Origin: Paralithodes platypus | Lineage: Eukaryota > Arthropoda > Malacostraca > Decapoda > Lithodidae | Assembly (NCBI GenBank): GCA_032716605.1 | Contig: CM064569.1 | Location: forward strand, 7,348,713-7,412,712 | Direction of reading: 5' to 3' | DNA length: 64,000 nucleotides | Shown here: piece by piece, positions 56,159 through 64,000 of the stretch | Layout of the letters: each line of letters opens with the position of its first letter | Position numbering within the stretch: position 1 is the first letter of the stretch | Notes under the pieces: model-generated | Databases searched by the model: none | Seen by the model: the letters and a program-made list of their open reading frames with translations, nothing else | What the model was told of the DNA's origin: nothing | Translations under genes and position numbers: made by a program

Positions 56159-56713
56159 TTAACCCCTTCTGGATACTTGAACGCACTTAATTATCTGTAT
56201 ATATTTTCTGGCTATTATTAGATGATTATATTCAGCTTAGGCAGGGTATATGGAGGTCGGAGGGTTAAATGAGATAGTTTTTACTCTATTAAGGGGAGGT
56301 ATTTAGTTTGTTCCCTAGACCTCCATCAAGTTTAAAATTACATCCCCTAGACCCCCTTTCAGGATAAATTTGTACAATTTTCGGTAGAAAAATGTCCCGG
56401 CCGAAGGCCTATTCCTTTTAAATTATAGGCTCGCTACCGCTCGCCAGGAAAAAATCGACACCTATATGGCACGAAAGGTCTTAAAATTGACAGAAATTGG
56501 GTGAAAGTTCTTAAAAACACCAAACTACTGGGGCGAACGTCTTAAAATCTCAAGAGCAACGGGGCTAGACATGAGGGAGAAAGGGGTCAAGAAAAAAGTC
56601 CCTTAAGTGGATATCTCTCTTAAATCTTCACAAATCCTTACTAAGCGGTATCAAATTGTCTAATGATAGCCAGCATGAACTAGCGAAACTCGTCCTAATA
56701 CTGAAAGGGTTAA
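56159..56713. mobile_element. MITE family C interrupted by family A
   Basis: Left part 56159-56292 (TTAACCCCTTCTGG, GATGATTATATTCAGCTTAG) and right part 56620-56713 (CAAATTGTCTAATGATAGCC, CTGAAAGGGTTAA) belong to one family C copy. Confidence 0.88.
56289..56623 (+). mobile_element. MITE family A nested in family C
   Basis: TTAAGGGGAGGTATTTAG to GGATATCTCTCTTAA. Removing it leaves CTCTA.TTAA.ATCTTC, as in uninterrupted family C copies that have TTTTAATTGG at this place. This gives a clean TTAA target duplication. Confidence 0.92.
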
Positions 56714-57360
56714 CCCCTTCTGTAATGGCGACGTCGTTTTCATTTTATACCTGCCATATTTAGACGATTGTTTGCAGCTTAAGAAGGATGTGTGGTAGCA
56801 GAAAAGGTTAAAGGGGATAGTTTAGACGATTGTGTGCAGCTTAAGAAGGATGTGTGGTAGCAGAAAAGGTTAAAGGAGATAGTTTAGACGATTGTGTGCA
56901 GCTTAGGAAGGATGTGTGGTAGCAGAAAAGGTTAAAGGGGATAGTTTAGACGATTGTGTGCAGCTTAAGAAGGATGTGTGGTAGCAGAAAAGGTTAAAGG
57001 AGATAGTTTAGACGATTGTGTGCAGCTTAGGAAGGATGTGTGGTAGCAGAAAAGGTTAAAGGGGATAGTTTAGACGATTGTGTGCAGCTTAAGAAGGATG
57101 TGTGGTAGCAGAAAGGTTAAAGGGGATAGTTTAGACGATTGTTTGCAGCTTAAGAAGGATGTGTGGTAGCAGAAAGGTTAAAGGAGATAGTTTGGACGAT
57201 TGTGTGCAGCTTAAGAAGGATGTGTGGTGAGAAGGAGAAAGGGTGAGAGGAGATAGTTTGGAGCATGTTCATTGCTGGAGGCCCCCTTTAAACTGAATAA
57301 AATCGTTGAATAGTAGCCAGAATGAAATTAAATAGACGTCGCCGATACTCAACGGGTTAA
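56710..57360. mobile_element. MITE family C with 62-bp internal tandem array
   Basis: TTAACCCCTTCTGTAATGG to GTCGCCGATACTCAACGGGTTAA, normally 200 bp, here 650 bp. 56761-57234 holds about 7.6 copies of a unit from TTTAGACGATTGTGTGCAGC to AAAGG(A/G)GATAG, which is the left stem of the MITE. Copies alternate between AAGGGGAT and AAGGAGAT, AAGAAGG and AGGAAGG variants, so two-unit blocks were duplicated. Confidence 0.95.
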
Positions 57361-57502
57361 GGACTCCAGACCAAGGCATTACACTCCCGCAAGTATGTCA
57401 TTTATCATCCTGAATATCGTATTGGTTCCTGCACTCGCTTTTTATTCCACAGTACGGGGTAGAAAACACCTCAACATTAATGTTGGTTCGCGGAAATGGG
57501 TC

Positions 57503-57863
57503 TTAAGGGGAGATGGGCTGAGTTTTTTTCTATTTATTCAGGTATTAATATACTGTATGTTTTAGTTTCCTCGCTATAGCTCTATCAAGCTTAAAAAAAA
57601 CATTCCCTTCAAGATAAATTTGTACATTTTTCTGAAGAAAAAAATTCCGGCCAAAGGCCGGTTCCTCTTAACATGCTCGCTATCGCTCGCCAGGAAAAAA
57701 ATCGACATGTAAATGGCACGAAAGGCTTAAAATTGACAACGAAAGGGGGCGAAAGGTGTTAAAATCGCCAAACTAATGGGGCGAACCTCTTAAAATCTGA
57801 ATACTAATGGGGCTAAACATGAGATAGAAGAGGGACCAGAAAAAACGACCCATCTCCCCTTAA
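57503..57863 (+). mobile_element. MITE family A copy
   Basis: TTAAGGGGAGATGGGCTG to CGACCCATCTCCCCTTAA; ends are near-perfect complements. Confidence 0.93.
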
Positions 57864-57876
57864 GAATGTCTTCCTG

Positions 57877-58680
57877 TAATTGATCACATGCGAGTTTTAG
57901 GCTACGAGGAAGTTGGAGTCGTAAACATCGATATTAGAGAGCAATGCAACACTAATGTAGGTTTCTGATGGGTAGAAAGTATGTTGAAGTTGATTTAAAG
58001 TATCTATACAGTATATGCTCTAACAATAGCTGTAAACATATATAGTAAACAATCATTCAATACTGATATAGAGATCTGATGGATAGAAGGTATGTTTGAT
58101 TTGATTTGAAGTATTTATATATGCACTACAACGTATTTTAGCTGGTAATTATGCTAAATTGTAATGTAGGCGTCTGATGGGTAGAAAGTAGGTTTACTTT
58201 TATTTGATGTATTTTTGAATGCAGTACTGTATAACCATGTTTTACTTGGTAATGCTGGTTAAGGGGACAGTGGTTATTTTGGGGGTCTATGTATTTATAT
58301 ATTAATTTATATTTTAGTTTCCTCCCTAGACCTTCATCAAACTTTTAAAACATCCATTAGATCCCCCTTCAAGATTAATTTGTACATTTTTCGGTAGAAC
58401 AATTTCACGGCCGAAGGCCGGTTTCTCCACAATTACAGGCTCGCTATCGCTCACCAGGACAAGAGTCGACACCTAAAGGGCACAAAAGGTCTAAATATTG
58501 ACAACAAAATGGGGCAAAAAGTATTAAAATCGACAAACTAATGGGGCAAACGTCTTAACATCTCAAAGCTTATGGGGATAAGCATGAGGAAGAAAGGGGA
58601 CCAGGAAAACGGCCCATCTCCCCTTAATATCAATGTGTAGGTTCCAACTTGCTTATAGGCTGAACCTCGCAAGTGTGCAA
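57877..58680. mobile_element. MITE family E with internal repeats, interrupted by family A
   Basis: Left end TAATTGATCACATGCGAG, GGAAGTTGGAGTCGTAAACA; right end after the insert: AGGTTCCAACTTGCTTATAG and CTCGCAAGTGTGCAAGTG. The loop segment with TGATGGGTAGAAAG is present about three times (57965, 58078, 58177). Confidence 0.82.
58259..58627 (+). mobile_element. MITE family A nested in family E
   Basis: TTAAGGGGACAGTGGTT to CGGCCCATCTCCCCTTAA. Confidence 0.92.
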
Positions 58681-58714
58681 GTGTAACGTTTCTTTCTTCC
58701 TACGCGTCTTCACT

Positions 58715-59185
58715 TTAACCCTATCAGATCCAAGGATACCTTTCTTCCTGTCTATCTGGCTATTAGTAGACAATTATATTCAGCTTAGGAAGGAACTGTG
58801 GGAGGCGGTGCAATGAGAGAGGCCGTCATCACTCCACCATAACCCATGAACTGCTGGAACCTGTGCAAACAAAAAAGGAGGGGGGAGAGAGATGTTGAGG
58901 GGGGGGGGGGGAGGGCTTATATGGAGGGAGGGGAGGGGGGGATGTTGAGGGATGGAGGAGTAAAGGATGTGGTATGGAGAGATGCTACTACTTTCTATGT
59001 ATCACCAAATTATGAGACCTTATCACTGGTGCGGTATTTGAAGTGCTTTCTCTTTACACATGTTTGAATACTGTGCCTCAACTGAGGCTTGTAGCAGTCC
59101 CTAGAGGGCCCTCCCAAACTGAATACAATAGTCTAGTGATAGCCAGAATAACCTGTTAAAATGTGTCACAATCCTGAAGGGGTTA
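58715..59185. mobile_element. MITE family C split by a G-rich insertion
   Basis: Left part TTAACCCTATCAGATCC with GACAATTATATTCAGCTTAG; right part CCAAACTGAATACAATAGTC and CTGAAGGGGTTAA. Between about 58800 and 59090 lies sequence not found in other copies, including G runs at 58900-58910. The insert has a 73-codon frame of low complexity and no recognised family. Confidence 0.7.
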
Positions 59186-59415
59186 ATTATACTAGAGAAC
59201 AGGCTGGTGAAGAAACTTACACGCATAATATATAATTACAAAGCGTATTTACAGGTTGGAAGAATTGGGGCAGGTTAACAAATTTGTGGCCGTATCACAC
59301 GAGTAGTTTCTCCAGTCTATATTTTTGTTCGCAAATTATGGCTGAAATATTTTGAAATAAAGTTTGTAGAAATATACGTATCTCTCGACAGTCCTAACGT
59401 GTTTATGATTGTTCA

Positions 59416-59460
59416 TAATTATATATATATATATATATATTTATATATCGTTATATTTAT

Positions 59461-59514
<54 letters not shown>

Positions 59515-59518
59515 TCTT
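59416..59518. repeat. (TA)n microsatellite flanking the Penelope palindrome
   Basis: TA repeats with TTTATAT and CGTT interruptions. Confidence 0.97.
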
Positions 59519-60657
59519 TTAAACAGACGAGGTTAAAGGCAATAGCAGTTTCAGCATTTAGTATTTTATTGTTACAGTTTTCAATATTTCTAACAATTTT
59601 CCTCTGGGGTTCAGAGATGAGGTACAACAGGTTAGCAAAATTCATGGTGGATCCAACGTTTCACAAGTATACATCTTGCATCTTCAGGGAATGGGCAGGT
59701 AATGATTAGAATAAGGACAAAGCAACATATTTATAAAAAATTCGAGGATCAAGAATAGGTAGGTGGGCGGAGCTACTGGGTGTGGGGTGGCATTGGTGGA
59801 AGGCAGTCTATTCGCGAGACGGGCACTAAATCTTATCGGTGGTTGGTTGTTGGCTGTGGGTGGCTGTGATTGGTTGGTGTTGTCAGTAGTGTGCTGATCG
59901 CGGAAAGGTACGGGAGGGGGGCACAGGGCGAGAGGAACGAGGGCAGTATGCCTGTAGCTTGCCTGAAGGAAGAATTTGAAGGTCTTGTGTTTGGTTGTTG
60001 ATGCTGGGGTTGAGCGTTTGGATATATAGAGCTTCTAAAATAGCTAGTCTTCTGGGGTCTGATTCTTTGTCGAGTATGGTCGAGTATGGTCGAGTATGAC
60101 AAAGAATCAGACCCCAGAAGACTAGCTATTTTAGAAGCTCTATATATCCAAACGCTCAACCCCAGCATCAACAACCAAACACAAGACCTTCAAATTCTTC
60201 CTTCAGGCAAGCGCTACAGGCATACTGCCCTCGTTCCTCTCGCCCTGTGCCCCCCTCCCGTACCTTTCCGCGATCAGCACACTACTGACAACACCAACCA
60301 ATCACAGCCACCCACAGCCAACAACCAACCACCGATAAGATTTAGTGCCCGTCTCGCGAATAGACTGCCTTCCACCAATGAACAGCCACCCCACACCCAG
60401 TAGCTCCGCCCACCTACCTATTCTTGATCCTCGAATTTGTTATATATATGTTGCTTTGTCCTTATTCTAATCATTACCTGCCCATTCCCTGAAGATGCAA
60501 GATGTTTACTTGTGAAACGTTGGATCCACCATGAATTTTGCTAACCTGTTGTACCTCATCTCTGAACCCCAGAGGAAAATTGTTAGAAATATTGAAAACT
60601 GTAACAATAAAATACTAAATGCTGAAACTGCTATTGCCTTTAACCTCGTCTGTTTAA
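59519..60657. mobile_element. Palindrome of two Penelope-like 3' ends, tail to tail
   Basis: Left arm 59519-60070 and right arm 60099-60657 are inverted copies. The right arm, read forward, starts in the GIY-YIG domain ([17 protein letters not shown], with the catalytic-type Glu), ends the protein at a Pro/Asn-rich tail (stop near 60403), and continues to CTGAAGATGC, a loop, GAAACGTTGG and a new ATG frame MNFANLLYLI. This is the same order as at 6100-6900. The left arm is its mirror image, with its own reading frames on the reverse strand. The axis holds three 10-bp units CGAGTATGGT. Differences between arms are few, for example a 2-3-bp gap in the Ala/Tyr region near 59957 versus 60207. Confidence 0.9.
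60086..60403 (+). pseudogene. GIY-YIG C-terminal fragment of a Penelope-like protein
   Basis: About 105 codons. It begins with the conserved Asp-Lys-Glu-Ser-Asp-Pro-Arg-Arg-Leu segment, followed by [19 protein letters not shown], then a low-complexity tail. It has no GIY-YIG start motif and no reverse transcriptase. The left arm of the palindrome carries the same text on the reverse strand, with a frameshift. Confidence 0.8.
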
Positions 60658-61090
60658 CCCTTCTTTAGCGGCCTATGCGGTTTATTTATGTGTACCGCCC
60701 AGCGGGGTGTTTTTAGCCAAAATAGGGCTGTTTACGTGATCATTTTCATGCCTAAATAAGACCCAGAACGTAAAACAAGTATCTATCCCTGAAAGGGCAT
60801 AAACAGAGCTTTCGAATGACACCATAACGATCCTTGTATGATGGATAGTTTTCTTGCAATAACCGTGCAACGCGAGTGCAAAAAGCAGGTAATTCGGTAC
60901 TTTCGGTACATAATTGAGTATGTAGCGAGTGAGAGAGGGAGGAGGGAGCTGAGATTTGTATCAGTAGGTTCGCCGCGGTGGTCTGGAGCAGTCATACGCT
61001 CGCTAGTCTCCTGCCACCACTTGTCTCTCTCTCTCAGCCACATTACGTGCTGAAATTGCCACTCGACCTATGTCGAGCGCCGCCACATAG
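60654..61090. other. Unidentified insertion at TTAA after the palindrome
   Basis: The host sequence breaks at GTCTGTTTAA (compare 62989-62998). The insert begins TTAACCCTTCTTTAGCGGCC and is richer in GC near 60960-61080. TTAACCC ends recall piggyBac-type elements, but I find no matching right end and no coding sequence. Two short frames on opposite strands (60682-61053) are not convincing. Confidence 0.4.
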
Positions 61091-61096
61091 TCCAGC

Positions 61097-61190
61097 TTTA
61101 TATATATATATATTTATATATATATATATATATATATAAGAGAATCTATTACCTGGCTATACTAACATATATATATATATATGTTAGTAT
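61097..61190. repeat. (TA)n tract with a small inverted repeat
   Basis: AGAGAATCTATTACCTGGCT at 61139 is inverted at 61190-61209 around a TA loop. It corresponds to the coding end CIKENVLPGFTN region of the pseudo-LTR. Confidence 0.8.
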
Positions 61191-63001
61191 AGCCAGGTAA
61201 TAGATTCTCTTTTAAACAGACGATGTTAAAAGCAATAGCAGTTTCAGCATTCAGGATTTTATCGTTATAGCTTTCAATAGTTCTTACAATTTTCCTCTGG
61301 GGTTCAGAGATGAGGTACAACAGGTTAGCAAAATTCATGGTGGATCCAACGTTTCACAAGTAAACATCTTGCATCTTCAGGGAATGGAGAGGTAATGATT
61401 AGAATAGGGACAAAGCATCATATTTATACAAAATTCGAGGATCAAGAATAGGGAGGTGGGCGGAGCTACTGGGTGTGTGGTGGCTGTTCATTGGTGGAAG
61501 GCAGTCTATTCGCGAGACGGGCACTACATCTTATCGGTGGTTGGTTGTTGGCTGTGGGTGGCTGTGATTGGTTGGTGTTGTCAGTTGTGTGCTGAGCGTG
61601 GAAGCGTAAGGGAGGGGGGCACAGGGCGAGAGGAAGAGGGGCAGTATGCCTGTAGCGCTTGCCTGAAGGAAGAATTTAGAAGCTCTATACATCCAAACAC
61701 TCAACCCCAGCATCAACAACCAAACACAAGACCTTCAAATTCTTCCTTCAGGCAAGCGCTACAGGCATACTGCCCCTCTTCCTCTCACCCTGTGCCCCCC
61801 TCCCTTACGCTTCCGCGCTCAGCACACAACTGACAACACCAACCAATCACAGCCACCCACAGCCAACAACCAACCACCGATAAGATTTAGTGCCCGTCTC
61901 GCGAATAGACTGCCTTCCACCATTGAACAGCCACCACACACCCAGTAGCTCCGCCCACCTCCCTATTCTTGATCCTCGAATTTTGTATAAATATGATGCT
62001 TTGTCCCTATTCTAAAGGGGCAACCCTGCCTAACGCTTGCAACCCTGATAATAGATCAGAAGGTTAAGCAACGTAGGGTCTGGTCAGTAGTTGGATGGGT
62101 GACCGCGCCAGCACAGCAGTTGCTGGGTGGGTTTGGCATGTCCTGCTCCAGCAAAGGCAGTAGCTGGTTGGGTGATTGCACCCGGTACCGACATTGACCA
62201 GATGTTGCCCTAGGGGTGGGTGAAATTTCCCTGGCTTGCCACCAGGGTTCAAGTAGCCCAGGAGTGTTGAACAAACTCCATTCCCTGTCAGTTCCGCCTC
62301 ACTCAGACGAAAATGAGTACCTGGATTCATGGTGGCTAAAATGAATTCAGGGGCCTGATTGGTGGCTTCCTACAACCAATCAACACACGAGACTGAGAAC
62401 TTGGTTAGCCACCAGGATTGCTCAGTGGCCATTGGGCAGGCCTTCTCTCGTGTTCGCCTCGTCCCACCCATACGTTAAACTGGGTACCTGGAGCGTAAAA
62501 TCGGCCTTGGCGTAGGTCGTATCACTAGGGTAAATTTGATTACTTGCTTCACCTTTCCTATATACTTCCGTTCCCTATGTGTTGTCCGTCCTGTCCCCTC
62601 TCGAAATGTATCCTCAAACTGTCTCTCCAACAAAAACCAGCTTACGCAAGTTGGGTCAAGCCCCGACGCCTTCATCTCCTACTAAAATTAACTTCCTCAC
62701 CCCCTACTACTTCCTCTGTACCAACTCTAGTATTCGAAGCATAAGAGTGATCAAAATTATTACTTGCTTCACCTTTCCTATATACTTCCGTTCCGTCCGT
62801 CCTATTCTAATCATTACCTCTCCATTCCCTGAAGATGCAAGATGTTTACTTGTGAAACGTTGGATCCACCATGAATTTTGCTAACCTGTTGTACCTCATC
62901 TCTGAAACCCAGAGGAAAATTGTTAGAACTATTGAAAGCTATAACAATAAAATCCTGAATGCTGAAACTGCTATTGCTTTTAACCTCGTCTGTTTAAAAG
63001 A

Positions 63002-63003
<2 letters not shown>
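61190..63003. mobile_element. Second Penelope-like palindrome, interrupted by a 5S-derived SINE
   Basis: Left arm about 61200-61677, right arm 61738-62015 continued at 62811-63003. Same content as the first palindrome: pseudo-LTR frame, hammerhead-like motif (61342-61384 reverse, 62829-62875 forward) and the endonuclease-tail sequence. The arms are shorter: the axis falls about 80 bp nearer the stop, inside the tail of the nuclease. The unpaired 60 bp at 61678-61737 belong to the right-hand copy. Confidence 0.88.
62007..62810 (+). mobile_element. 5S-rRNA-derived SINE (SINE3-like)
   Basis: Flanked by CTATTCTAA at 62007-62015 and 62802-62810. The head, about 62035-62110, follows a 5S rRNA gene from its middle: AGATCAGAAGGTTAAGCAAC (box A region), GGGTCTGGTCAGTAGTTGG (intermediate element) and TGGATGGGTGACCGC (box C). 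The 5' third of a 5S sequence is poorly kept. The body is about 680 bp. Near the 3' side, a 36-bp segment starting ATTACTTGCTTCACCTTTCC occurs twice (62539 and 62759), enclosing a 180-bp stretch. Internal Pol III promotion is expected of such heads. Confidence 0.8.
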
Positions 63004-63045
<42 letters not shown>

Positions 63046-63732
63046 TTTATAAAATTTTCTAGTTATACGTGTCTCTCACTATAGAATTCACTCAATTTAT
63101 CGTACAGATTGCCTTCGATTAATTGATTTTACCTGTACAATAGTGGTGAACTTTAGCAACTCAATGTTTTTCGATATAAAGAAAAATATAATCTATAAAA
63201 GGTGCTTGAGTGAATCTGCCTTTATCAGCTGAGAAGAAAAGACCGAAATTATCACTGGGCCTTGTGTTCGTTATAAGTGGGAGACAGCAAGGCATATTAT
63301 GTAATGAATAGAGTTTTCTTTCTCAAATGTGTATATAAGAATAGGGTGTAATTAAAATATTGTATTCATATTAGTTTTCATTTGTAATTTGTTATATTCC
63401 TCCTATAATTATAAACTGTAGACATAATTTTTAACTGCCTAAACTGCCTAAGCTTTGGACAAAATGAAACCCTATTTCTTCATGTACGATATATATTTAA
63501 AACACACTAAGTAAAATCATATTTTGTTACTTAACACATTTTCAAGAAAATTTAGCAACAATTTTCCAGTAGCCTTTTTTGTGTTCACAATGATATTAAA
63601 GCACACTCAAGAATGGATGAGCAAACAAATATTATTTTCCGTTTGAATGTCTAGTTGAACTTTATATTTACATTACGTTGAGTAGAATTCTGAGCACACT
63701 AGTGTAGTTTGTAGAGCCTGATTCATTGTCAA
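63004..63732. other. AT-rich spacer without recognised features
   Basis: A TA tract and GA run at 63004-63045, then about 690 bp with no frame over 60 codons and no repeat that I can match. Confidence 0.55.
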
Positions 63733-64000
63733 CTAAGGGGGGATGGGTGTATTTATTGGCTCATTTATGGATCCTTTTATAATGCTTTAGGTTTCCTCCC
63801 TAGCCCTTCATCAAGCTTTGAAAAACACCCCCATAATCTTCCTTCAAGATTAATGTGTACATTTTTCGGTAGAAAAATGTCACAGCCGAAGGCCTATTAC
63901 TCTTAAAAATTACAGGCTCGCTATCGCTCGCTAGAAAAAAATTACTACCTAAATTATACAAAATGTCTTATTATTGACAAAGCAATGGGGCGTAAAGTGA
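63733..64000 (+). mobile_element. MITE family A copy, cut by the window end
   Basis: CTAAGGGGGGATGGGTG, TTTCCTCCCTAGCCC, CGGTAGAAAAATGTCACAGC and CTCGCTATCGCTCGCTAG; its 3' end lies outside. Confidence 0.87.

Overview
The window looks like intergenic, repeat-saturated nuclear DNA of an invertebrate. A decapod crustacean is my best guess, from the mix of Penelope-like, CR1/jockey-like and DIRS-like retroelements, very dense AT, AG/CT, AC, GATA and ACAT microsatellites, and tRNA- and 5S-derived SINEs. The species cannot be fixed from sequence alone. I find no convincing host protein-coding gene, rRNA gene or intact tRNA gene. Nearly every long open frame is a transposon remnant or lies in a tandem array whose period is free of stops.

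Layout. 0-5.3 kb: a decayed LINE tail, a 32-bp minisatellite, a SINE and MITEs. 6.1-8.0 kb: a Penelope-like element (reverse transcriptase C-terminal half plus GIY-YIG endonuclease). 8-14.3 kb: MITEs with internal minisatellites and an internally deleted mariner-type transposon nested in a larger inverted repeat. 14.3-17.2 kb: a LINE whose reverse transcriptase carries eight in-frame copies of a 22-residue repeat. 17.2-26 kb: nested MITEs and tandem arrays. 26.1-34.1 kb: a DIRS-like element of about 8 kb with inverted terminal repeats, an internal complementary region that reproduces the junction of its two ends, and a broken gag-like frame with a zinc-binding N-terminus. 34-39 kb: repeats. 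39.1-44.2 kb: remains of three different LINEs. 44.5-59.2 kb: a dense mosaic of TTAA-bounded MITEs, often inserted in each other. 59.5-63 kb: two large palindromes made of Penelope-like 3' ends, the second interrupted by a 5S-rRNA-derived SINE.

MITE families (my working names). Family A (about 330-370 bp) has TTAAGGGGAGA ends. Family B (about 370-400 bp) is a near-complete hairpin with TTAAGGGGGTCACC ends. Both share the core CTCGCTATCGCTCGCCAGG and appear to duplicate TTAA, as piggyBac-type elements do. Family C (about 200 bp; its F variants included) is a hairpin running from TTAACCCCTTCTGTACC to its complement. Family D (about 210 bp, TA target) and family E (about 220 bp) are smaller inverted-repeat elements. 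Several minisatellites sit exactly inside copies of A and C/F, so these MITEs appear to seed tandem arrays here.

The most notable structures are the DIRS-like element and its zinc-finger gag, the in-frame repeat expansion inside a reverse transcriptase, the Penelope palindromes with hammerhead-like motifs, the 5S-derived SINE, and the MITE-seeded minisatellites. Identifications rest on motifs read by eye; no database search was run.
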